Of a stretch of DNA of 64,000 bases, positions 1 to 8,000 are shown one piece after another. The first letter of the stretch is position 1. The number at the start of each line of letters is the position of its first letter. The stretch is taken from positions 1-64,000 of the forward strand of contig ONJT01000011.1 of NCBI GenBank assembly GCA_900318245.1. The letters are read 5' to 3'. The notes under the pieces are model-generated. The model saw only the letters and a list, made by a program, of their open reading frames with translations. It searched no databases and was not told the origin of the DNA. This stretch comes from an uncultured Bacteroidales bacterium (lineage in GTDB: Bacteria; Bacteroidota; Bacteroidia; Bacteroidales; Paludibacteraceae). A program made the position numbers and the translations under genes.

Positions 1-43
1 TGGCAAATCGGCCTTACTCCACATCCCGATGTTAAATCGACTG

Positions 44-75
44 CAAAGATACAACAAATATTTTTAATAAACAAA
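44..75 (-). promoter_or_regulatory. Bacteroidota-type promoter pointing out of the window
   Basis: On the minus strand a TATCTTTG box (44-51) lies 20 bp from a TTTG box (72-75), matching the TTTG / TAnnTTTG pattern used throughout this window. A minus-strand ATG at 22-24 follows and would open a reading frame that leaves the window after eight codons. The downstream gene cannot be identified. Confidence 0.5.
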
Positions 76-93
76 TAAAATTTTAAATATACA

Positions 94-330
94 ATGGCAC
101 AAGAAACATTAGATAGCCTTATTCAGGTGATGTTCACGCTATCACTTCCTGAGCAAGAAAAAGTAATTGAGCGCATGCAAGCTAATGTGCGGCAATTAAC
201 TTCGAAATCTACTCCATATACGATGGAAGAAATTGACGCGCGGCTTGATGAATCAGAACGCGACATTGAAGAAGGTCGCTATTACTCGACCGAAGAAGTA
301 TTCCATCCCCAATATGCAGTTGCTATATGA
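94..330 (+). CDS. Antitoxin of a type II toxin-antitoxin pair
   Basis: A 78-residue acidic protein placed directly before a ParE/RelE-like toxin and overlapping it by four bases (ATGA, 327-330), the standard antitoxin-toxin arrangement. The first half is helical and Glu/Gln-rich; the centre has YTMEEIDARLDESE, resembling the C-terminal part of small addiction-module proteins that wrap the toxin. No DNA-binding fold is obvious, so the antitoxin family is not assigned. It is expected to neutralise the downstream toxin in the cytoplasm and perhaps autorepress. The upstream 40 bp are very AT-rich and show no clear TAnnTTTG box. The function is inferred mainly from position and size. Confidence 0.7.
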   Translation: MAQETLDSLIQVMFTLSLPEQEKVIERMQANVRQLTSKSTPYTMEEIDARLDESERDIEEGRYYSTEEVFHPQYAVAI

Positions 331-641
331 AATCGGTCTGGTCAGAGCGTGCTAAGAAGTCATTACACATCGTTGAGGACTATATTCTACGGGAGTTTGG
401 CGAAAACCAGCGTGCAGAGTTTATGACTGAAGCCGAGAAAGTTGCTGTCCAATTGGAAACGTTTCCGACGATGGGGAAGGAAGAACCAATATTAGCTCAC
501 CGCAAGAAACTCTATCGTTGTTGTATGATCACTCGAAAAAGCAAGATGATTTACCATATAGATGAGAAACGAGCATTGGTTGTTATTTCGGATGTTTGGG
601 ACATAAGAAGAGCTCCAAAAACAGCATCGAAAGATTTGTAG
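327..641 (+). CDS. RelE/ParE superfamily toxin
   Basis: A 104-residue basic protein with the RelE/ParE fold pattern: an N-terminal WSERAKKSLHIVEDYI helix, a central helix ending in LETFPTMG, then strands with YRCCMITRKSKMIYHID and a final VVISDVWDIRR strand. The length is typical of the family. ParE-type members poison gyrase and RelE-type members cleave ribosome-bound mRNA; the sequence alone does not separate these. It is translationally coupled to the antitoxin by an ATGA overlap. A strong intrinsic terminator follows 24 bp after the stop, so the pair forms a closed two-gene unit. Confidence 0.8.
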   Translation: MKSVWSERAKKSLHIVEDYILREFGENQRAEFMTEAEKVAVQLETFPTMGKEEPILAHRKKLYRCCMITRKSKMIYHIDEKRALVVISDVWDIRRAPKTASKDL

Positions 642-665
642 TTCATAGGCAAACAAGATATCAAG

Positions 666-698
666 GCGGTAATCCATCACGGGTTACCGCTTTTTTTT
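666..698 (+). terminator. Intrinsic terminator after the toxin-antitoxin pair
   Basis: A ten-base-pair stem (GCGGTAATCC at 666-675 with GGGTTACCGC at 681-690, one G-U pair) with a 5-nt loop is followed by eight T residues (691-698). It separates the toxin-antitoxin unit from the rfbC promoter. Confidence 0.85.
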
Positions 699-715
699 GT
701 AAAACACAAAAAATA

Positions 716-747
716 TTTGCATATGTCAGAAAAAAGTTGTAATTTTG
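716..747 (+). promoter_or_regulatory. Promoter of rfbC-rfbD
   Basis: A TTTG box (716-719) and a TAATTTTG box (740-747) are separated by 20 bp, an exact fit to the Bacteroidota -33/-7 consensus. The rfbC start codon follows 22 bp later. Confidence 0.75.
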
Positions 748-769
748 TGCCCGCAAATAAAATAGTACT

Positions 770-1330
770 ATGGAAGTCATTAAAACACCTATTGAGGGGC
801 TGCTGATTTTGGAGCCGAAAGTGTACCGCGATGCACGCGGGTATTTCGTAGAGACCTACAACGAGCAACGCTACCGCGAAGCGGGTATCGATGCGCATTT
901 TGTGCAGGACAATCAGTCCTGCTCCACCTACGGCGTCGTACGCGGTCTGCATTTCCAGCGCCCGCCGTACACGCAGGCGAAACTGGTATGCTGCACCGTC
1001 GGCCGCGTGTTAGACGTAGCGGTGGATCTGCGCAAAGGCAGTAAGACCTTCGGGCAGTGGTTCAGCGTGGAGTTGAGCGAAGAGAACAAACGGCAGTTTT
1101 TTATTCCGCGCGGGTTCGCGCACGGGTTCTCGGTGCTGAGCAACCAAGCTATCTTCACCTATAAATGCGACAACCTCTATCACCCCGAGGCGGACGGCGG
1201 CATACTGCTCAACGACCCGGACTTGGCGATCGAGTGGCAAGTGCCCGAAGAGTTGCGGATACTGAGCGATAAAGATAAGAAGCATCCGCTGCTGAAGGAT
1301 TTGGAGAATCCTTTCAGCATTGAAGATTGA
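770..1330 (+). CDS. rfbC: dTDP-4-dehydrorhamnose 3,5-epimerase
   Basis: RmlC/RfbC cupin enzyme that epimerises C3 and C5 of dTDP-4-keto-6-deoxyglucose, the third step of dTDP-L-rhamnose synthesis in the cytoplasm. Family signatures are present: RGYFVETYNEQRY near the N-terminus, VRGLHFQRPP with the active-site His near residue 64, and FIPRGFAHGFSVLS in the cupin core. The 186-residue length is normal. It has its own promoter, and rfbD follows after 34 bp. The last codons and the stop lie inside a heptamer tandem array (1319-1360), so the C-terminus FSIED is written by repeat DNA. The rfbA gene is not in the window and rfbB lies about 50 kb away. Confidence 0.95.
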   Translation: MEVIKTPIEGLLILEPKVYRDARGYFVETYNEQRYREAGIDAHFVQDNQSCSTYGVVRGLHFQRPPYTQAKLVCCTVGRVLDVAVDLRKGSKTFGQWFSVELSEENKRQFFIPRGFAHGFSVLSNQAIFTYKCDNLYHPEADGGILLNDPDLAIEWQVPEELRILSDKDKKHPLLKDLENPFSIED

Positions 1331-1360
1331 AGATTGAAGATTGAAGATTTGAGATTTGAG
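1319..1360 (+). repeat. Heptamer tandem array at the rfbC stop codon
   Basis: Four copies of ATTGAAG (1319-1346) are followed by two copies of ATTTGAG (1347-1360). The array spans the rfbC stop codon and ends four bases before the rfbD ATG. Confidence 0.9.
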
Positions 1361-1364
1361 ATTT

Positions 1365-2243
1365 ATGAAGATACTTATTACAGGGGCAAACGGCCAATTG
1401 GGCAATGAGATGCGCGTAGCGAGTGCGGCGCACCCGAAGCATCGTTACTTCTTCACCGACGTAGTGGAGGCGGATGACGTGCACGTGCTGGATATCACCG
1501 ACGCGAAAGCGGTGAAGGCATTCGTAGAGGCGAACGGTATCGACCTGATCGTCAACTGCGCGGCGTACACGAATGTGGATAAGGCCGAAGACGACGAGGT
1601 GACCGCGAAAAAGATCAATGCGGAGGCATTGGGTGTGTTAGGCAGTCAGGGCGTGAAGGTCATTCACGTGAGCACCGACTACGTCTTCTCGGGCGACGAG
1701 CATGTGCCTTGCCGCGAGACCGATCCGGTAGCTCCGCGCACGGCGTACGGCCGAACGAAATACGAGGGCGAGAAAATGCTGTTGGCGGCTTGCCCGGAGG
1801 CAGTGATACTCCGTACGGCGTGGCTCTACTCGTCCTTCGGCAATAACTTCGTGAAGACGATGATTCGGTTGGGACGCGAGAAAGAGCAGCTTGGCGTGGT
1901 GTTCGACCAGATCGGCACACCGACCTACGCAGCGGACTTGGCTTGGGCGATCTTCACCGTCATCGAGCATCATGTATGGCAGCCGGGTATCTACCACTTC
2001 ACGAACGAAGGTGTGTGCTCGTGGTTCGACTTCACGATCGCGATTCACGAGTTGGCGGGTATTAAGAGCTGCAAAGTGGTGCCGATCCTGTCGGAAGAGT
2101 ACCAGTACAAGACCCCGCGGCCGCACTATAGCGTGCTCGACAAGTCGAAATTCAAGAAGACGTTCGGCGTAGAAATACCTTATTGGATGGATGGACTCAG
2201 ACGATGCATGAAATTATTAATAAAAGAAAAATTATATTATTAA
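1365..2243 (+). CDS. rfbD: dTDP-4-dehydrorhamnose reductase
   Basis: RmlD/RfbD short-chain dehydrogenase that reduces dTDP-4-keto-L-rhamnose to dTDP-L-rhamnose with NAD(P)H. The N-terminus has the Rossmann motif ITGANGQLG, followed by VNCAAYTNVDKAE, STDYVFSG and the catalytic YGRTKYEGE (YxxxK). I start at the ATG at 1365, which begins MKILITGANG; a TTG three codons upstream is less likely. The length of 292 residues is typical. It pairs with rfbC. The last eight codons are AT-rich and lie in an imperfect duplication (AATAAAAGAAAAATTAT-like, about 2215-2256), so the tail IKEKLYY may be repeat-derived. Confidence 0.95.
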   Translation: MKILITGANGQLGNEMRVASAAHPKHRYFFTDVVEADDVHVLDITDAKAVKAFVEANGIDLIVNCAAYTNVDKAEDDEVTAKKINAEALGVLGSQGVKVIHVSTDYVFSGDEHVPCRETDPVAPRTAYGRTKYEGEKMLLAACPEAVILRTAWLYSSFGNNFVKTMIRLGREKEQLGVVFDQIGTPTYAADLAWAIFTVIEHHVWQPGIYHFTNEGVCSWFDFTIAIHELAGIKSCKVVPILSEEYQYKTPRPHYSVLDKSKFKKTFGVEIPYWMDGLRRCMKLLIKEKLYY

Positions 2244-2264
2244 AAGAAAAATTATAAAAAAAAT

Positions 2265-2541
2265 CAGTAGTGTCTACTAAAAATAAACAAAAACAAAGAT
2301 AAACCCTTTGAGTGCTTTAGAAGCGATGCTTCTTTGACAAATTGATACTAAAACCTGCTTGTAAGCAAGCTTCCAGACAGCTTTTACTACCAATTAGCCA
2401 ACTCTAGCGAGTATAAAGCACTCAAAGACATAAACAAAAAAAAATTTTTCAAATCAAATCCGTTCACTCAAAATGTCAGTATAATTAGCTTAATACCAGC
2501 AATTTAAAACTCCTTCGCAATATTTTAAGTGGACAGTAGTG
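2265..2541 (+). mobile_element. MITE-like element with terminal inverted repeats and 8-bp target duplication
   Basis: This 316-bp gene-free gap holds a compact element. An 8-bp direct repeat CAGTAGTG flanks it (2265-2272 and 2534-2541). Just inside are imperfect terminal inverted repeats, TCTACTAAAAAT (2273-2284) against the complement of ATTTTAAGTGGA (2522-2533), 10 of 12 matching. Inside is a perfect 14-bp inverted repeat (2306-2319 with 2414-2427) enclosing smaller hairpins at 2320-2332, 2357-2370 and 2401-2412. There is no open reading frame of useful size, so a non-autonomous element moved by a transposase elsewhere fits. The parent family is not identified; the exact border is uncertain by one or two bases. 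Confidence 0.65.
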
Positions 2542-2559
2542 AAAAAAAATATTTTTTGA

Positions 2560-3273
2560 ATGAAAGATATTCTGCGATTTCTGACGGAGTTGTCGGTGAA
2601 CAATAACCGCGAGTGGTTTGCCGAGAACAAAGCGTGGTACCAGGAGTGCCACGCTCGCTTTGTGGAGTTCAGCGCGGAGTATATCAAGCGTCTGGCGGAG
2701 TTGGACCCGAGCCTGGCGGTGCTGGAGCCGAAAGACTGTATATGGCGCATCTACCGCGACGTGCGGTTTAGTCACGACAAGCGGCCGTACAAAGAGTGGT
2801 TCGGGGTGTTCCCTGCGGCCGGCGTGCCGGGTAAGCCGAAGACCTGGGGCAAGAAATCCATGCGCGGCGGGTACTACGTACATATCCAACCCGGTCAGTG
2901 TATGTTCGCCGGCGGTATATGGGACCCGGGCAAGGAGTTATTAGACGCCTTGCGCAAAGAGATAGAAGCGAACTACGAAGAGGTGGAGGCGATCATGGGC
3001 GCACCGAGTTGGAAGAAGTATTTCGAGCAGGACTTCGACTATATGTGGGGGGCTTTGAAGAAAGTGCCGGCAGGGTTCGACCCGAACTTCGTGCATGCCG
3101 ACTGGTTGAAGCACAAGACCTACACGTTCTCGACGCCGCTGACGGACCAGCAGGTGAGTGCGCCGGACTTCATCGACCGCATCGTCGAGATAGCCGCAGC
3201 CGGCAAGCCGATGAATGACTTTTTGAACTACACGTTCGAGGAGTACGGAGAGTTCCCCTCGCGGTGTGGATAA
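2560..3273 (+). CDS. DUF2461 family protein
   Basis: A 237-residue cytoplasmic protein of the DUF2461/TIGR02453 family, common in Bacteroidota and of unknown function. Recognised pieces are LTELSVNNNREWFAENK at the N-terminus, IWRIYRDVRFSHDKRPYKEW near residue 65, and GGYYVHIQPG in the middle. The length agrees with the family. The gene follows the MITE-like element by 18 bp, and no TAnnTTTG promoter is visible in front, so its promoter may have been displaced or may lie within the element. A tRNA-Arg gene follows 13 bp after the stop. Confidence 0.85.
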   Translation: MKDILRFLTELSVNNNREWFAENKAWYQECHARFVEFSAEYIKRLAELDPSLAVLEPKDCIWRIYRDVRFSHDKRPYKEWFGVFPAAGVPGKPKTWGKKSMRGGYYVHIQPGQCMFAGGIWDPGKELLDALRKEIEANYEEVEAIMGAPSWKKYFEQDFDYMWGALKKVPAGFDPNFVHADWLKHKTYTFSTPLTDQQVSAPDFIDRIVEIAAAGKPMNDFLNYTFEEYGEFPSRCG

Positions 3274-3286
3274 ATAACAAAAACAT

Positions 3287-3358
3287 GGCCTGATAGTTCA
3301 ACGGATAGAATAAGAGTTTCCTAAACTCCAGATCCGGGTTCGATTCCCGGTTAGGCTA
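3287..3358 (+). tRNA. tRNA-Arg (CCT anticodon)
   Basis: A cloverleaf can be drawn: acceptor GGCCTGA/TTAGGCT (two G-U pairs), D stem GTTC/GAAT, anticodon stem AGAGT/ACTCC (one A-C mismatch) with loop TTCCTAA and anticodon CCT at 3320-3322, T stem CCGGG/CCCGG with loop TTCGATT. CCA is not encoded. The 3' end from the T loop onward is duplicated downstream at 3429-3456. Confidence 0.85.
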
Positions 3359-3456
3359 CAAAGATAAAGCTCAGATTTGGGTTCTTATCTCGGCTAAAGC
3401 CTCGAACGATTATTGGCAGAGCCAATTCTCGATTCCCGGTTAGGCTACAAAGATAA
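3340..3456 (+). repeat. Duplicated tRNA-Arg 3' end (att-like direct repeat)
   Basis: A perfect 28-bp direct repeat occurs at 3340-3367 and 3429-3456. It starts in the tRNA T loop and runs nine bases past the discriminator base. The 61 bp between the copies hold no gene, only a hairpin ATTGGC-aga-GCCAAT (3412-3426). Integrases commonly use tRNA 3' ends, so this resembles an attL/attR pair left after loss of an integrated element, or a small tandem duplication. Confidence 0.7.
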
Positions 3457-3481
3457 CAAACAATTAAAATAGTATTACGCC

Positions 3482-5056
3482 ATGAAACACTTATGGTTAA
3501 TTGTATTGGCTGCGTGTTCACCGCTTGCGCTCCGGGCGCAGGCAGAGACGGTGTGCAAGGACGGCACGAGTAGTGTGCCGGAGCGCACGGAGGTACAGGA
3601 ACAGCGCAACCAGGACCGTATTGAGGTCACTACTCTTCAGTATTTCACAGACACGCTCACGTGTATCACGTACACGCCGGACAGCGTAGCCAAACAGCGG
3701 GAGGAAGTTATCAAGACCGACTCCACCGATCGCCGCGGACATTATATCGAGGCGTATCTGGGTATGGGCTACGGTAGTCTGGGGTATCAGTTAAGCGGTG
3801 CGGCCAATCGCGTGAACGGTTCGTTCAGCGGTTTGGTACAACTGCAGTACGCGTATTTCTTCCATCCGAACTTTGGTATCGGCGCCGGCTTATGGTTCAC
3901 GAACTACACCTCGATAGCGCATATCGGCGGTAACTACACGTGGACGCAGTACACCAACGGCAGTCCGCTGAAGGACTCGGACACCGAGCAGAACTACTAC
4001 CACACGGCATCGGTACACAAGTGGCGCGAGCGCGAGACGCTGCATAACATCGGCATACCTATCTCGCTGCAGTTCCAATACAAAGAGGATGACTGGAAAG
4101 GCCGTATCTTCATGGCCTTGGGTATCGCTCCGTCTTTCTCAGTATCGAAGAAATATCGCGTGTTAGAAGGCGAGATCGCTCACTCGGCGTACTACCCCGC
4201 TTGGAACCTGACGCTGGAGAACATGCATGAGTTTGTGACGAAAGACTACCGCAACGCGCCGGAGTCGAAGGGCGAGTTGAGCGTGCGTCCGCAAGTGGCG
4301 GTGTTCGCAGACTTCGGAGCGTTACTGCCGGCGACGCCGCAGATAGACGTGTTCGTAGGCGGATACTTCAACATCATCGCCAATGATGCGAACAGTTCCA
4401 CCCGCCGCGACATCGGCTGGCGCGACACGCAGTTCGACTTCATGGAGCAGTACGCCGGCGCGTATGCGACGAAGAACGCATCGGCTTCTCACCCCTTCGA
4501 GGTGGGCTTGAAAGTCGGCATCCACTGGCATTATATCAAACCGGATCAGCACAAGACGGTGGATTACTTCGAGTACTTCACCCGTCAGGACACGACGGTG
4601 AAGACCATCGCCCGCTGCGACACCGTGGTCACAGAGCGCATCGAGCCGATCGTCACCGAGGAAGTCAAGCCGGAGGAGATGGACATCGAGCAAGTAGCAG
4701 CAGAGGTAGAGAAGCTGAACAAGATATACTTCGCGCTGGATAGTTACCATTTGACCAACAAAGCGAAACGTTACCTGTCTTCGATCGTGGATATCCTGAA
4801 TAACGCGCCGGATGCGAAGATCGCTATCGACGGCCACGCATCGGTAGAGGGAGATCCGACGCATAACGAGATCCTGTCGCAGAACCGCGCGAACTCAGTA
4901 TATCGCTATCTGCTGCGTGCGGGCTTGAAAGCCGAACGCGTCGTAGTACTCGGTCACGGCTCGCGTATCCCGAACGAGGACACCGAGCGCGAAGAGTTGA
5001 AACGCGACCGCCGCGTGGAAGTAAAAGTGATTCGTGAAAACAATGAAAGCAAATAA
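3482..5056 (+). CDS. OmpA-family outer-membrane protein with N-terminal barrel
   Basis: A 524-residue protein with a signal peptide (MKHLWLIVLAACSPLALRAQA). Residues about 85-390 are rich in alternating strands with aromatic ends (EAYLGMGYGSLGY, LQYAYFFHPNFGIGAGLWF), typical of a beta-barrel. Residues about 405-520 form an OmpA-like peptidoglycan-binding domain: IYFALDSYHLTNKAKRYL, then IDGHASVEGDPTHNEILSQN and a C-terminal KRDRRVEV. The family anchors the outer membrane to the cell wall; a specific partner is not known. The next gene, encoding a giant secreted protein, starts 12 bp later and is probably co-transcribed. No promoter box was seen just upstream. Confidence 0.85.
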   Translation: MKHLWLIVLAACSPLALRAQAETVCKDGTSSVPERTEVQEQRNQDRIEVTTLQYFTDTLTCITYTPDSVAKQREEVIKTDSTDRRGHYIEAYLGMGYGSLGYQLSGAANRVNGSFSGLVQLQYAYFFHPNFGIGAGLWFTNYTSIAHIGGNYTWTQYTNGSPLKDSDTEQNYYHTASVHKWRERETLHNIGIPISLQFQYKEDDWKGRIFMALGIAPSFSVSKKYRVLEGEIAHSAYYPAWNLTLENMHEFVTKDYRNAPESKGELSVRPQVAVFADFGALLPATPQIDVFVGGYFNIIANDANSSTRRDIGWRDTQFDFMEQYAGAYATKNASASHPFEVGLKVGIHWHYIKPDQHKTVDYFEYFTRQDTTVKTIARCDTVVTERIEPIVTEEVKPEEMDIEQVAAEVEKLNKIYFALDSYHLTNKAKRYLSSIVDILNNAPDAKIAIDGHASVEGDPTHNEILSQNRANSVYRYLLRAGLKAERVVVLGHGSRIPNEDTEREELKRDRRVEVKVIRENNESK

Positions 5057-5068
5057 GGAGGCAAAGAT

Positions 5069-8000
5069 ATGAAAACACGTATATTTGTATTAGGTCTCTT
5101 CATGAGTTTGGCGCTGAGCCTCAGCGCACGTATATTTGATGCCGGTGAGCACTTCTATATCAACATGGAAGCGCAGAGCGTGAAAGACGCCAAAGGCGAT
5201 TTGCAATACGGTTGGTATTCCGACGGGAATAACTTCAACCGCGCCTATTTCTTCAAAGGTTCCAAAGGAGCATGGAGTTCGTTGGTGAAGCAATATGAAG
5301 GCACCGTTTGGTACGTAGAAGCACCTGCCGGAGATTGGGATCATGTCGTTTTGACCCGCCACTCGTCCTCTGAGGCAAGGTGGGACAATATAAAAAATCA
5401 AACCGGAGACATCAAGTTGTTCTACTATGAGGGCAGTGAACTCAAAATACGCCAACAGAACTACATCCAGAACTTCTATTACGGAAGCAGCAAAGACGGA
5501 GCCAATTGGGAATACGTTGCTCCTGCTCCGACCGGTAAGCCTTCTTCGTTGGGCGTAACCATAGAAGATGAGCAGATCTGTACCGACGCAGCCGGCACTG
5601 AATACGTCCTGCAGGCGAAGAACTACGACTATGAGAACACCTACGCGCACTCATGGTTCAAATATGAGTCGGGCACGTGGACGCGACTGGATCAGAGTGA
5701 GTGGTACACCGTGGAGGACCGTTTGCATATCGCTCTTCCCGTCACGCTGGGTGCTGCCTATTCGGATGTATATTACTTCCTGCAGTGTGCCCGTCCGACG
5801 ATGCGTCGCCTGGTTCGCGTTCGTCTGAACCAAGACTGTTCGGAAGGTGCTCCGGGAGCATGTAAGATCATTTCGTTCGCAGCGGTGGCATCCGAAGCGA
5901 ATGTGACGGATAAGAAAGCGGCGGTGAACGGCGTGGTGGCTTTTGACGACAAGAAGAACGCCGGCCAGTTACAGATCTGGTGCCCGGGCATAGACACCGT
6001 GACGATTGCAAACGCAGACATCGAGACGCCGCAGACCTTCAAACTGGAAGGTTTCGATGCGTCTTCGGCCAAGACCTATACGCTGTATGCGAAATTCCTG
6101 AGCGGCAGCGGTTGTGATGGCTCTTGCACCGTGTCCGTCAATCCTCCTTCGGCTACTCCGACGGTGCACACCACTACCGGAACAGCGGCTGACCTGCGTC
6201 TGACACGTTTCACCGCAGAAGATGTGACGCTGACGCCGAACGAGCAGAGTTCCACCTATTTCATGTGGACCAACACCGCTGATAAAGACACGGTGACTAC
6301 CGGCGCGCGCAATCATACGTTTACCGCTCCGACAGAGGAGAAGACGATCACCTATTACTTCCTGGCGACCAACGACCCGGAAGCGCCGGAAGGCAACCTG
6401 ATCTCCAACGGTACATTCGAGAAACCGGTTATTCGGGATGACTCGCTGGAGAGTATGTATGCGTTCTGGGGACGCGACAACATAGAGTACTACACCACGC
6501 ACCCGAATGTATCCGGCGGCTATGCGATCACCGATAACGCCAATACTTTCTGGCATGAGTTCCAGACGGTGAAAGCGCACGAAGGCAGCTACTTCGGATT
6601 GTTCGACTCGAAGATCTATGACGGCACGGATCAGGCGGCATGGATCGCCCGCAGCGGCAGCAAGAACCCGAAACTGAAAGTGATCTCGGGCGTGAGCTAC
6701 TTGTTCTCCTTCTGGGTAGCGAACATCAACGCGTACTACCAGATGAACAACGGTGCGCGGTTGCAGTTCCAGATCAGTTATGACGGCGGTGCAAACTGGA
6801 ACGACCTCGGAGGCGAGATCAACCTGAGCAACTTCAAAGACAGTCGCTGGCACGGCATGTCCTCCCTCGTCACACCGACGGTGTCGAGTACCAACGTCGT
6901 TTTGCGCGTCATCAACAACAATAAGAGTTCGAAGAATATCGGAAATGACTTCGCGTTGGATGATATCCGCTTTGAGGCCATCACTCCCAATTCGTCCTAT
7001 ATCGCCGGATATGAGAGTTTCCCTGTTACGTATCTGAAGTGCGTCATCAACTCCGCGACGTTCGAGCAACGCCAGCCGGTAGGTTGCGGCGCTACGGTAG
7101 CCGATGTGGACTTCACGGTGAACTTCACCCATCCGCGCGGCGACCTGTATATCTACGAGGGCACGACGCTCCTCGCCACCATCCCGCACTCGGTGATCGG
7201 CGACGAGACGACGTCTTACACCGGCGTACTGAAGAACCAACCGGTGGATAATAAAGACCATGTGCTCACCGTGTATTTCGATGACGGAACCGTCAAGACA
7301 GACGCTCCGACGACCTACACCTACAACGCGAAGAACATCCCGGAGATCAGCGTAGAGAGTCTGAGTTGGGGCACTGTAGCATGCGATGTACCGACCGTCA
7401 CTCTGACCGCAGTCATCAACTACACCAACCAGAACGGTTCCCTCACCGCAGACGTGGACGGTAAGCCGGCGAATGCCGTGACTTATACCGTTGAGAGCGA
7501 CGACACCCTGCAAGTGACACTCGTCATTCCGGGTATTGCTGCGGACGGTTTAGGCGGACACCTGCTCAATGTCAACTTCGACGGTTCGCACGGCTGCGCT
7601 ATCGTCAACCACGCCATTCCGGAAGCCGCACCAATAACGCCGGCGATAGATACTCTGAATGTGCAGTTCAATCCGTTAGTATGTACAGACCTGACGGCGA
7701 CACTGACTTTCGATTTGGACTACACCTACCAGCAAGGCACACTGACCTACCGGGTAGATGGCTTAACCGCACAAACGGCAAGTTTCACTCCGCAAGACAA
7801 GAGCAAACAGACCTTGACGGGACTGACGTTCGCAGGCATACCTGCAGACGGCAAGAGCAACCATGTACTGCATGTCTCCTTCGACGGCCCGAACAGTTGC
7901 GTCAAGGACTTCACGCTGCCGGCTGTACCGTTCTCACCGGTAATAGACACAGTAGAGATCAATGGTGTGCCAACCGGCATGCTGCCGTGCAGCACACCGA

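Noticed and set aside
3361..3429. Possible second tRNA between the two tRNA-Arg end copies
   Set aside because: No D arm or anticodon arm can be formed; only the 3' tRNA segment is repeated.
5969..7513. Long minus-strand frame of 514 codons opposite the 1622-aa secreted protein
   Set aside because: It mirrors the codon pattern of the plus-strand gene, is rich in Arg/Val/His as expected from antisense reading, and has no promoter or known motif.
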